Shown here: one piece after another, positions 13,225 to 24,489 of the stretch
Position numbering within the stretch: the first letter of the stretch is position 1
How the letters are laid out: each line of letters begins with the position of its first letter
Assembly (NCBI GenBank): GCA_007922225.1
Contig: ML679970.1
Span: 39,167,460 to 39,231,459 of the forward strand
DNA length: 64,000 bases
Reading direction: 5' to 3'
DNA from: Emydura subglobosa
Taxonomy: Eukaryota > Chordata > Testudines > Chelidae
Translations under genes and position numbers: made by a program
Notes under the pieces: generated by a model
Told to the model about the DNA's origin: nothing
Database searches by the model: none
What the model saw: only the letters and a program-made list of their open reading frames with translations

Positions 13225-13500
13225 TAGGCCACACATACACTGAAAAAATGTTGCTGCTTTAATTATGCCAGCATAATTAAGAGGCAACAGCTTTTGTCCC
13301 CCCTCCCCCCCTTCTTTCTGACATAGGAAGTTATACCAGTATAAAGATGTTTAGACTAGTATAGCTTATTCTGGTTTGGTGAAGCAAAATAAACTATACC
13401 TGCATAAAGCACTTTTATTCTGGCATAACTGTGTCTATATTAGGTCTTTTGCCAGCATAAACTATGCTGGTTAAATAAATAAATAAATCACACCACTTAC
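13225..13500. repeat. Probable DNA-transposon remnant with self-complementary segments
   Basis: Repeated short palindromic motifs (ATTATGCCAGCATAAT; TGCCAGCATAAACTATGCTGG) and TATACC/GGTATA pairs suggest a MITE-like element. It ends in (TAAA)n at about 13,473-13,490. Clear terminal repeats or target duplications were not found. Confidence 0.4.
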
Positions 13501-16500
13501 TAACAAATGCTGGTAAAAAGTGGTGACAAGGTCTCAGGCAAATATTGAAACAATCCCTTAGGGGTATTATGTTGCTGAAGAGCTCCATGAAGAAGGGTCC
13601 TACAGTGATCTACAAACCTCCTTTCCTGGAATGCCCCAGCTTTGGACAATGATATTGAAACTAGTGGTTTGTCCTGGTTTTAATGTAATTTGGTGACTGG
13701 CTAACTTCCTGTTTCCTCCATACTTTGTTTAAAGAAACTTGAAGTACAGCTGCAGAAGCTTCACTTCTGAAGTCTTGTATTTTGAGAGATATTACTGTTT
13801 TCAGAGGTATCCTCTGTTTAAGTAAAGGGAATTTCTTTCACAGGAGCAGTCTCTCTCAAACTGGGAGAATCTTTTGTAAATGACACTATTTCTGCAATAG
13901 GGCTGGACAGTATTTCCATGTGCTTTGCCAGAGAAAATGTATAATGGGGTCACAGGCAGTCTAAATCCTAGAGTGCATCAGCAAAGCATATATAGGGATA
14001 GAATTGTATTCCTTTAAACAGTTTGTGAAATCTCTAGTGGCACTCAGTGTTATATATTTCAGAAGCTGCTAGAAACCAATCTGGGCATCAGTCTATAGCT
14101 AGTCCTTGCTTGTCTTGTTTGTGTATATTTAGTAAACAGTTATTTACGTTCCAACGGTGCCATGTAGTTTCTTCATATTGTTTTTGTTGTAAAAAGAGCA
14201 AAAAGATAACCACCGCATTTCATGACAATTATATGTTGATCGTCCAAGACCATTGAGTGTTAACATAGCACAATTTAATGGGGGAAGTGCCACTGCTAGG
14301 ATCTAATCTGGAAACACCCAGGCCCTAAGCACATATTTGAAATGAGCTTTTGCTTTAGAGGACAAATGCAGAGAACAGTGTGTAGAAAGGTCATAACTTG
14401 CTCTCCCAGTTAACAGCTTTTCTGACCACTCATCTCTGCATCTCCAGTTACAAGCACTTCCAATGTGACCTGTCCAGCTACCAAACTCTTCTGTATGCCT
14501 TTTATTGATGTGCACTCCCAACCCAAACCCAGCTGCCAAACTTTCCCATATTCCCACAACAAGTGATCCCCACAAAACTGAGATACTATCCTCCTTGCTG
14601 AGTAGGTATCTTTGTAAATGTGCACAAATGATATGATGTAGACCCTGCAGCAATAGCATTCATACTGAACACTGGCTCTATTCCACATTAATCTCATGAA
14701 GTCACCACTTAAAACAGCAGGATTTTGTGAAAGATCTTGGACTTAGATCAGCACTAAAACAGAAGCAGCAGCAGTGTCCTAACACAGATAATAAACAAAA
14801 TGGTAGCCAGCATTACCATGTCCTCAGAGAAAATACCACTGAAGCAGAAGACAGCTTGGCAGCCAGAAGTGTGAAAGAAACTTTAAACTTTTTCCCATTA
14901 CCAAGGTGAGTTCTGTGAAAGTTTCTAATTCTCTTTAAATTCTGTATAAAGAGATTTCTATTAAACTGAAAGACTAAACAGTGAATCGAGTGCTCACTCA
15001 AAGTTACAACAGGAGAGGAAAACCAGCAGAAATATGAACATTGTTCCTGATCTTGGAAGGGAAGCTACAACACCTTGAAGAATGAGCCGAATAAAAAAGA
15101 ACGGTCTCAGAAAAAAATATTAAAATTAAAGGACTCTCTGAAGGCACTTAACTTTCTAATATTTTATTTTTGCATCCTAGCTTCCAAATGTATTAGAAAT
15201 TTGAACAAAAAATTACGAGCTCACCTTTGAAAGGACTCATGATACACTCATCCATAAACCTATAATGGGTCTGGGCTGAAAATTATAAAGATGCAAAGCT
15301 GTTTTAGCTGCTGAAATTAAAGAATCCACTGCGCACAGTGCTAAGAACGTAATACTTTCCTGATATTTCTATGAAGCAGTACCAAGAGAGCATGCAGTCT
15401 TTAACCGAGCAAGGAATTTCTCAAAGAACACAGGTCACAGACACAGCACGATCTATCCAGCTGTTTTTAAAAGTTTAGGCAAAAAAAAAAAAAAATCTTT
15501 ATATAGCTAGTCAAAGGCTTGGGTATGTCCTGAAACTGCTTATACCACTGGCAAAGAGATAAGCTATCCAGATATGTAATGGAGGATATAAATGTTTATA
15601 TATCACCATATGGACCTGGAGGACGTGCATTTTGTTGTTTATGCATAAACTACAATAAATCGGTTTGGGGCTAATCAGCTTGGACGTAAGATCAGTGGAT
15701 GCAAACGTAACTTTTATGATTAGTCTCTGATTGAGGAGAGGGGGTTAATTTTGTTTGCAAAAGCCTGATATGGCAGCCCAATGGAAAGATTAGGATATTG
15801 ATAACACTTTGATATGCATTGGTTTAGTTTAAATACATTTAGGGATTGTTTATAGTTTTTGAAAATTAATTGTTTGTGCCTCTAATAAATGAGAGTCTAC
15901 ACTATAAAGCTGGTATTGGCAATTCTCAAGAGAACATTTTTTATTGTAATTGAAACATGATTGGGATGATTTTAAGTTTTATTCTTGGAACATCCAGAGG
16001 GTACAGAACCCATTCAAAAGGAAAATATACTTTTTTTTTTTTTTTTTAAAGAAGTTGAAATTGCCCTTTTACGTGAGACGATTAAAAGCAAATAAGAACA
16101 AAAATAAGTACAAGACTGAGCAAGGGAAGCATTCTGCATATCATTTTCATAAAGGAAATACCTATTTTTATAGGGAAAATATAATTCATAATGAGTAATT
16201 GCACTACTATTATAGACAGTAGGAAATTAAAGACACTAAACTTAGGTAGTTCAGTATGTTTTATCATCACGGCTCTCATCTCAATAGGGTCAATATTGAT
16301 GATATATATGCACCTCAAGAAAACAATTTAAATTTTAAACTCAAATTCAGACTGAGTTAGGCTCATTTCCTGTAGTTATACTAGTTGCATCAGATCCAGC
16401 AATGGATAGGACCCTGGGATGCCTATACCATTTTCCTCTTACAGGTGAGGAGATTACTGCTACATTTAAACCCTAGATGGAAAAACTCTAGTTTTTATTC

Positions 16501-16560
16501 TCATAGACACCAAGCACACTCTTGAGTAGATATATTACTTACATCTCTATTATATAGTGA
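13501..16560. other. No gene recognised
   Basis: AT-rich; an A15 run at 15,481-15,495 and a T17 run at 16,031-16,047. No supported exon. Confidence 0.45.
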
Positions 16561-16562
16561 AG

Positions 16563-16598
16563 GATTAGTTATGGATCGAATTGGATCCATAACTAATC
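16563..16598. repeat. 36-bp near-perfect palindrome
   Basis: Arms GATTAGTTATGGATC and GATCCATAACTAATC are exact reverse complements (15 bp each). The six central bases GAATTG have one mismatched pair. It can form a cruciform or RNA hairpin; no function is implied by the context. Confidence 0.85.
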
Positions 16599-16641
16599 TC
16601 TGATAATGTTGAGGATTCTCTTGTAATTAATAAGTTATATA

Positions 16642-16910
16642 CATAGGCGTGCACACGGGGTGTGCCCTAATGCAGGGCTTGAGATATCCTGCGGCAGGTT
16701 TACAGCGGTGGGGAAATCACGTGACATGAGCTGTTGCTGAAAATAAGGACATCATCAGTTTTTCCGGTGGCAGGGAAGGACTTGGCGCGCAATGCGAGTT
16801 GCTGCCGAACACCAGGATGCTGGTACTTTTTATGGCGGTGGGTAAGACGCAGGTAAAATTCCATAGGTAATGTGTGCACACCCTAATCAAATGTGCTGTG
16901 CATGCCTATG
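16642..16910. mobile_element. 269-bp hAT-type non-autonomous transposon
   Basis: Terminal inverted repeats CATAGGCGTGCACA (left) and TGTGCATGCCTATG (right) differ at one position. The perfect 8-bp target duplication GTTATATA lies at 16,634-16,641 and 16,911-16,918. Subterminal GTGTGCACACCCTAAT-type motifs occur near both ends. The element is richer in CG than its flanks (GGCGCGCAATGCGAG). Too short to encode a transposase. Confidence 0.9.
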
Positions 16911-16987
16911 GTTATATATTTTATAGGTGAGATTGGTAACACTTCCTATTAGCAAGACTGCTTTCTATTTTAAGGCCCTGTTTTCAG

Positions 16988-17029
16988 TTATAACTATAAC
17001 TTTGACAACTATAACTATAACTTTGCCAA
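16988..17029 (+). repeat. Two-copy 21-bp tandem repeat
   Basis: TATAACTATAACTTTGACAA is followed directly by TATAACTATAACTTTGCCAA, each preceded by one base; one internal difference separates the copies. Confidence 0.7.
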
Positions 17030-17336
17030 ACTAACAGTTTGGACTTATATTATCCATGCCAGTTGTCCGTCCCAGGCTATTTCATCCCAAAATTTCATCC
17101 CAAATGGTTTGGCCATTTTTGAGAATGCGGTTAGGGAAAAAATACCCCATGCTAAACAATTTTGGCAACCTTCTCTTTGGGAATTTCTAGCACCTCCATG
17201 CATTATAGCAGGTAGATATGTGGTCTGTTTTAGGAATATTCCTTTTGCCATCCTTATTAAAATCTGCATAAATTTGGCTTAGTTATAATTCTTTGAAAAT
17301 TGCAGTTTGCACATGCTCAGTAGAAATTTGCTAGAG

Positions 17337-17880
17337 TTTCTCATCTAAATTTCTCGAAGATACTTCTAGATTCCTAAAATTGGAACCCAATCCAGTCCAT
17401 GTAATGGAACTGAGAAGAGCTTCTGTGCTCTCATTGACCATGCTGCTGGGCCCAGGCAGCATGCATGAGGAAGCTGCTTGATTTAAATGTAAAGTGAACA
17501 TGAGCTGGAATTGGGGGGAAGTACAGGGTGAGTAGATTGGGATAGGAATCTGGGGGCAAGAGGGAAACGGGGATTGGGGTGGTGGGAGACCGGGAATAGT
17601 TATGCAAGGAGACTGGAATAAGGGCCAAGAAGCAGTGCGGTGGAGACTGGAACTGTGAGGAGAGAGTGTGGTGAAAAGATTAGAGTCTGAGAGGGGCTGA
17701 AAATTGAAACTGCTTAGGTGAGGAGAATGAGATTGGGATAAAGAGCCAGGGATGGCAAAGAGACTGGACTCAAACTGAGACAGGTTGCAGGGGATGAAGC
17801 CAAAGGGGTCAAGCTTGGGGGGAGTGGGGCTAATGATGTACTCCCTTCCGGCGCCTGGAATGGAAACCAAAATTCCCAAC
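17337..17880. repeat. Purine-rich degenerate minisatellite-like block
   Basis: The plus strand is G/A-rich with recurring GAGACTGGA and GGGATTGGG-like words at irregular spacing. The minus strand consequently reads as a 182-codon Pro/Ser-rich open frame with no domain. I treat this as repeat, not gene. Confidence 0.5.
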
Positions 17881-17987
17881 TCTCACCTTTCTTCTGTCGT
17901 CAAGAAATATCAGTGAATCTCACTGACAAAGTGTGTTTCATCCCCCTCTAGTGCTAGTGCTTAATGTGGCCCCCTTGTCTATATGCA

Positions 17988-20900
17988 TTATAGAAGGTTA
18001 GGGCTGGAAGGGACCTCATGAGGTCATCTATTCCAACCCCTTGCTTGAAGCAGGACCAACCCCAACTAAATCATCCCAGCCAGGGCTTTGTAAAGCCAAG
18101 CCTTAAAACCTCTAAGGATAGAGGTTCCTCCACTTCCCTAGGTAACCAATTCCAGTGCTTCACCACCCTCCGAGTGAAAAAGTTTTTCCTAATATCCAAT
18201 CTAGACCTCCCCCACTGCAATTTGAGACCATTTCTCCTTGTTCTGTTGTCTGCCAACACTGAAAACAGCCTAGCTCCATCCTCTTCAGAACCTCCATTCA
18301 GGTAGTTGAAGGCTGCTGTCAACTCCCCCCACTCTTCTGTTCTGCAGACTAAATAAGCCCAGTTCCCTCAGCCTCTCTTCATAAGTCATGTGTGCTAGCC
18401 CTCTAATCATTTTCATTGCCCGCTGCTGACGCTCTAATTTGTCCACATCCTTTATGTAGAGAGGGGCCCAAAACTGGACACAGTACTCCAGATGTGGCCT
18501 CACCAGTGCCGAAAAGAGGGGAATAATCACTTCCCTTGATCTGCTGGCAATGCTCTTACTAATGCAGCCGAATATGCCGTTAGCCTTCTTGGCAACAAGG
18601 GCACACTGTTGACTCATCCTGCTTCTTGTCCACTGTAACCCCCAGGTCCTTTTCTGCAGACCTGCTGCTTAGCCAGTCAGTCCCCAGTTTGTAGCAGTGC
18701 ATGGGATTCTTCCTTCCTAAGTGCAGGACTCTGCACTTGTCATTGTTGAACCTTATCAGATTTCTTTTGGCCCAATCCACCAGTTTGTCTAGGTCACTCT
18801 GTATCCTATCCCTACTCTCCAGTGTATCCACCACTCCCCCCAGCTTAGTGTCATCCATGAACTTGCTGAGGGTGCAGTCCACCCCATCATCCAGATCAAT
18901 AAAGATATTGAACAAAACCTGCCTCAGGACCGGCTCCTGGGCCACGCCATTTGATACCAGCTGCCAACTAGACATTGAGCTGTTTATCACTATCCATTGA
19001 GCCCTACAATCTAGCCAGTTTTCTATCCACCTTATAGTCCATTCATCCAACCCATGTGTCTGTAACTTGCTGGCAAGAATACAGTGGGAGATTATCAAAA
19101 GCTTTGCTAAAGTTAAGGCATATCACATCCATAGAACCAGTCGTCTCATCATAGAAGGCAGTCAGGTTGGTCAGGCATGACCTGCCCTTGATGAATCCAT
19201 GCTGACTGTTCCAGATCACCTTCCTATCCTTCAAGTGCTTCAAAATGGATTCCTTGAGGACCTGTTCCATGATTTTTCCAGGGACTGAGGTGAGGCTAAT
19301 TGATCTTTAGTTCTCCAGATCCTCCTCCTTCCTTTTTTAAAGTTGGGCACTATATTTGCCTTTTTCCAATCAACCAGGACCTCCCCGATCATCATGAGTT
19401 TTCAAAGATAATGGCCAATGGCTCTGCAATCACATCAGCCAACTTTCTCAGATGCATTGCATCCAGCCCCATGGACTTGTGCATGTCCAGCTTTTCTAAA
19501 TAGTTTTGAACCTGTTCTTTCACTATTGAGGTCAGCTCACTTCCTCCCCATATGGAGCTGCCCAGTGCAGTAGTCTGGGAGCTGACCTTGTCTGTGAAGA
19601 CAGAGGCAAAAAAGGCATTGAGTACTTCAGCTTTTTCCACATCATCTGTCACTAGTTTGCCTCTGCCATTCAGTAAGGGGCCCACACCTTCTCTGACCTT
19701 TTTGCTAATATACCTGTAGAAACCCTTCTTGTTACATCCCTTGCTAGCTGCAACTCCAGTTGTGCTTTGGTCTTCCTGATTTTACCCCTACATGCTCGAA
19801 CAATATTTTTATACTCCTCCCTAGTCATCTGTCCAAGCTTCTACTTCTTGTAACCTTCCTTTTAGTGTTTAAGCTCAACGAAGATTTGTGTTAAGCCATG
19901 CTGGTCACCTGCCATATTTACTATTTTTTCTGAACATCTGGATGGTTTGTCCCTGCATTCTCAATAAAGTTTCTTTAAAATACAGCCAGCCTTCTTGGAC
20001 TCCTTTCCCTTCATATTAGTCTCCTGGGGATCCTGCCCATCAGTTCCCTGAGGGAGTCAAAGTCTGCTTTTCCAAAGTCTAGGGTCTGTATTCTGCTGCA
20101 CTTCTTTGTTCCTTTTGTCAGGATTCTGAACTCAACCATCCCATGGTCACTGCTTCCCAGGTTGCCATCCACTTCTACTTCCCCTATAAAATTCTTCTTT
20201 GTAAGCAGCAAGTCAAGAGGAGGACAGCCCCTAGTTGGTTCCTCCAGCACTTGTACCAGGAAGCTGTCCGCAACACTCTCCAAAAACTTCCTGGATTGGC
20301 TGTGCACTGCAGTATTGCTCTCCAGCAGACATCAGGGTGATTTAAATCCCCCATGAGAACCAGGTCCTATGATCTGGAAACTTTTGTTAGTTATCTGACG
20401 AAAGCCTCATCTACCTCATCCTCCTGGTCTGGTGGGCTATAGCAGACGCCACCATGACATCACCCTTGTTGCTCTTGCCTCTAAACTTAACCCAGAGATT
20501 CTCAACAGGCTTTTCTCCAGTTTCCTCCTGGAGCTCTGAGCAATCATACTGATCTCTTACATACTGTGCAACTCCTCCCCTTTTTTCCCCTGCCTGTCCT
20601 TCCTGAACAGCTTGTACCCATCCATGACGGTGCTCTAGTCATGTGAATTACCCCACTAGGTCTGTTATTCCAATCACATAATTCCTTGACTGTGCCAGGA
20701 CTTCCAATTCTTCTTGCTTGTTTCCCAGGCTTCTTGTATTTGTGCGTAGGCACCCAAGATAACTAGCCAATTGCCCTACTTTCTCAGTAGGGATCAAGAG
20801 GTCTCTCCTGTTGCACCCTCCTCCTTGTGCTTCCTCCTGGTATTCCAGTTACCCACTTACTTCCGGGCTTAGGTCTTCATTCCCCGGCAAACCTAATTTA

Positions 20901-20995
20901 AAGACCTCCTCATTAGGTTAGCAAGCCTGTCTGTGAAGATGCTCTTCCCTCTCTTCATTAGGTGGATCCCATCTATCCCTAGCAATCCTTCTTTA
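17988..20995 (-). pseudogene. CR1 LINE, about 3 kb, 5'-truncated and decayed
   Basis: Minus-strand CR1 with domains in the expected order. ORF1 C-terminus at 20,893 to about 20,985 (IDGIHLMKRGKSIFTDRL, ending RRSLN and stop) resembles the last block of the CR1 ORF1 SGNH-esterase-like domain. Then comes the ORF2 endonuclease, about 20,640-20,010 (GGVAQYVRDQYDCSE, SSDHGMVEF); reverse transcriptase, about 19,690-18,640 ([24 protein letters not shown] catalytic box, NDKCRVLHLGRK); the C-terminal region, about 18,620-18,070 ([26 protein letters not shown]); and the 3' tail at 17,988. Stops and frameshifts break it into at least six frames, so it is inactive. The first residue before the catalytic DD is Met where Ala is usual. 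Confidence 0.93.
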
Positions 20996-22119
20996 ATTAC
21001 ATGTCACATACTATTTTCCTCCAGCCTCATTGAGTGTACAGGCTAGACCTGCTATGGGGAGAAATCAAGGTTGTGTAGTGACAGTGACTGTTGGCTGTAG
21101 GACCTATGCATGCTTCATTTGTTGCAGAAGTTGGAAAGTTTGTAGTGAATGAGTCAAGGGATAGCAGGAAGAGAAAGGCAGGTCTCACGGTTAAAGCAGT
21201 TGAATCCAGTGGACACTTTTGACTTTACTCTCTGAGCCTCACTCTCCTCCACCCCATCAGTAAAATTGGGAGATTAGCCCATCATTTCATATGGCCATCA
21301 TCAAAGGAAGTTCATTAATGTTTGTGAAATATTCAGATGCTATAGTGCTGACCACCATAGACAAGACCACAAAGAAGTGAATAATTCTGCCTTCAGAACA
21401 GGGTTTGAAGAGTGTGCACTAAATAAAGAATAGGATCACACACAAAAACAAGATTGGGCTTGGGCAGGTATGTACTTGGGGTGGCTAACTCCTCCTGCCT
21501 TTCATATTGCCAAAGCTACTCTTCTATTTTTAGTGTGTTAGCTCTGAGCGAGCTACTGTGGATGTGTCTCTTCACGCTGGGAATTACACCTCCAACTTGA
21601 AATGTAGATATACCCAAAGTGAGCACCATCTATTCTATACTGTAAAAAAGGCAGGCATCCTCTGGAAAAAATGTGATAGTGTAATTAAAGACTGGCTCAT
21701 AAGGTATAACCACAAGGGGCCATATTAAGGCTGCACAGGCAACTTTAATTCTGGCATTTCCTAACTTTTGAATACTTAACTTTTCATACAACAATATAAC
21801 ATTAAAAACATTACTAAGGTTGCAATATATTGATATTGTACACATATATATAAAACTTCTTATTTTTCCCCAGCTGTTTTAATTGTTTTGTGTAGCAAAC
21901 AATACTAAATAAATTACACATGAAAAAGCTTCTTCCTCTCCTTGATCAGTTCCAAGCAACAAGATGCCAAACCACCTTGCAGCACTTCCAATGCTATCTA
22001 GTCTTAAAAAAATGTAAATCTAGTCAGGCCCAAGATGCTTTCTATCTAGTTGTCCAAGGAGTCCTTCTGGAGTGTCATCTTGGCTCTGGGGAAGTCCAAC
22101 ATATTGGACTTTGTTGGTT
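20996..22119. other. No gene recognised apart from the MITE piece at 21.5 kb
   Basis: No exon, RNA gene or further repeat recognised. Confidence 0.4.
21517..21625. mobile_element. Partial copy of the 35.5-kb MITE family
   Basis: TTAGCTCTGAGCGAGCTACT, GGAATTACACCTCCAACTTG and TGTAGATATACCC match the right half of the element at 35,509-35,756. The left half is missing. Confidence 0.6.
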
Positions 22120-22129
22120 ACTTACGTCT

Positions 22130-23118
22130 CAGTTTCTCAACCTGTGGTATGCGTACCCCTGGGGGTACGCAAGACACACGCAGGGGGTATGCGGTGAAAA
22201 ACCCAGTGAAGGGAGGTGGGCAGCAGCCGCCAACTTCTGGGGAAAGCAGGCGGCAGCCGCCCGCGTCCTGCTCGGTCCCAGCTCCCAGGTGGGAGCCCAG
22301 CAGCAGCCTCCTGCACCCTGTGAGCTGGGCTTGCAGCTGGGTGGCTGCCACCCGTGCCCTAGCTCTGAGCTGACAGAGCCTCCCATGCCCTGGTTTGAGG
22401 ACGGGCAGCAGCTGCCTGCCACCTGATCACATCCCCAGGTCCCAGCCTGCGTAAAAGCCTCCTCCACCCCAGCTCAGAGCAGGTGGCAATCGCCCACCTC
22501 CCGGGCTGGCAGCCAGGTGGCAGCCGCCTGCAACTTGCCCAGGTGGAGGCTTCCCTCCCCATCTCAAAGCCCGATGCCCGGAAAGCCATGTGGCGAGCCC
22601 AGAGGCTTGCCCAGTCCTGAAGCCAGGCTCTACCGGCCGGCTTACTTGTCAGTTTGTCTAGTTGAGCAGTGAAATTGACAATTACCACAGCCCCAGATTT
22701 TAACAGTATAAAAATGTTAAGAGGGGCCCGCAGTGTGATTTGCCCCAAGCCTGCACCCCCCTAGGGATGGCCATGGGGAGCGCTGCTATCCACTCTGGTG
22801 GGCTGCTACTGCCTGCTCATACCTTAGAAGTTCCTGCCTGTGTGAGAACACCACATGACCCCGCCGTCAGGCCATAGTGATTGGCTGGCGTTGACCTTTG
22901 CTCCTCTATGGAGGAAGAAGGAGAGAAACAGCAGGGGGGTTTGTGATCTACCACAGCCACACAGCATTGCAGAACTCTCCTACTTTACGAGAAATACAGT
23001 CATCCAGCGGTAAAGGGGGAAAAGATTGTATTTCTCGGAGTGGAAAATTGAGTGTTGGAGTACTTAAAATTTTCAGAAATTAGGGGGTACTTGCTACTTA
23101 AAAGGTTGAGAAACCCTG
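22130..23118. mobile_element. 989-bp GC-rich hAT-type element
   Basis: Ends CAGTTTCTCAACCTG and, at the right, GGTTGAGAAACCCTG form terminal inverted repeats. Flanks ACTTACGTCT (22,120-22,129) and ACTTACCT (23,119-23,126) look like an 8-bp target duplication with a 2-nt insertion on the left. The first 300 bp repeat CAGCAGCCGCC-type units and are rich in CG. No transposase is visible. The window's first 268 bp belong to the same family. Confidence 0.8.
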
Positions 23119-23126
23119 ACTTACCT

Positions 23127-24350
23127 AAGAGCTAGCAGCATGGGACTGGATCTGAATGGTGGCAGTAAACTGGATGGGAGCTGCCATCTGAGGATTAGAG
23201 AAGACTGGTCAGGTAGCAGCAGACTGGACAGAGGTAGCGTCAGCGAATTAGTGAAAATCCAGAGCTAAGGGAAGCCCTTGAATCTGCTTGACCAAAGTGG
23301 GGTCAGACTGGATTTGTAGATAAGATACAAGTGGATCTTCTGCTGGGAGCCAGAGTTTTCAAGCCAACTTGTTTATTTCTTCCAAAAAATGTGGTTGTGC
23401 TCCCAGGTTAACAAGTCTCCTGAGTGGATTTGCATGAGGGAAAGATTACTCTTAAAAGTGACTCAGAATATTTTGATTTTAAATTCCTATAACTAGGCTA
23501 CGAGTACCGCTTTAGGTGGAGGCTCGAATCAAATAATTTATTATGAGATGTCATATTGAACTTTGTTACTGCGTTTGACTTCCGGCAGAAGGGTTACATA
23601 TAAATCCTTGAAGTGAAGTGGGAATTTTATCATTGTGGCTTTCTTTCTGCCAGGGCACACACCTTATTTTGAAAACAGTATGCATCTAAGTGGCTGTATT
23701 TCTCAGCATAGCACCATTGGTGAGAAAAATTGCTACAGTGGAGCCATGGTGCAAGAACAATTTTTATAGTGGGGGTGCTGAGAGCAATTGAACCAACCCT
23801 GTATATAGTGAAAACTGCTTCAAGTCAAGTTGTTCCAGCACCGATGCAGTGGAGAGAATTCTTGAACTTCTTTTGCTTGCTTCATGGCTCATGACATAGT
23901 ACTGCAATTACATATAGATAATTGTTGCAGAATCTGCTAGGATACTGTCACAACCATTGCTTGAAATACAACACTTTCGGGTTTATCCCCTCCTTTAAAT
24001 GCACACAGCACTCCTTTTAACACTAATTGGAGTTACATGCATGCATTGAGAGGGGAATATACTTTGCTTTTCTCCCATCAAGCATAGGAACTTCTGAAAG
24101 AGCACCTTTAAAAGAAGATAGAACTGTAAAATCTCAAGGATATATTCTAAAACCACCTGAATTATCAACTTTTTTGAATTAACTGCTCCTCTCTACTTTA
24201 ATTCTTTAGTGTATACAGTTCAATTTATTATTGTATTTTAGATTTTTAATCTACCTCCAAATGGAATGACAGTGTTACATCTGCATCAGGGTGTTCTGGA
24301 GAAGGAAGAGTAATTATGACCTGCAACTATTCTGTCTTTCTTGTGATTCC
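23127..24350. other. No gene recognised
   Basis: Unique-looking sequence without a supported exon or repeat. Confidence 0.4.
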
Positions 24351-24352
24351 CA

Positions 24353-24487
24353 GGAGCTCTTGCAAGCAAAGCAAGGTCACACCATTCACTAACTGGATGG
24401 GAGACTATCCAGGAACAGCTACATGCTCTAGGAAGTGGGGTTGGAAATTCAGTAGGTAGCAGTCTTTCCTCAGGGCCATATCCTACC
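24353..24487 (+). repeat. 5S-rRNA-derived SINE remnant
   Basis: AAGCAAAGCAAGGTCAC, then CTAACTGGATGGGAGACTAT and CAGGAACAGC follow the order of the 3' half of 5S rRNA (AAGC.AAGCAGGGTC, CTTGGATGGGAGACCGCCTG). The 5' half is missing and the match is diverged, so this is a SINE head or 5S pseudogene, not a working gene. The sequence to 24,487 (TTCAGTAGGTAGCAGTCTTT) continues as in a repeat. Confidence 0.55.
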
Positions 24488-24489
24488 AT

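Noticed and set aside
17331..17879. 182-codon minus-strand ORF, Pro/Ser-rich
   Set aside because: It arises from a purine-rich degenerate repeat; no domain, no splice context, composition fully explains it.
22118..22748. Overlapping ORFs on both strands and a CpG-rich patch suggesting a gene promoter
   Set aside because: They lie inside the GC-rich hAT element, whose terminal repeats and target duplication explain them.
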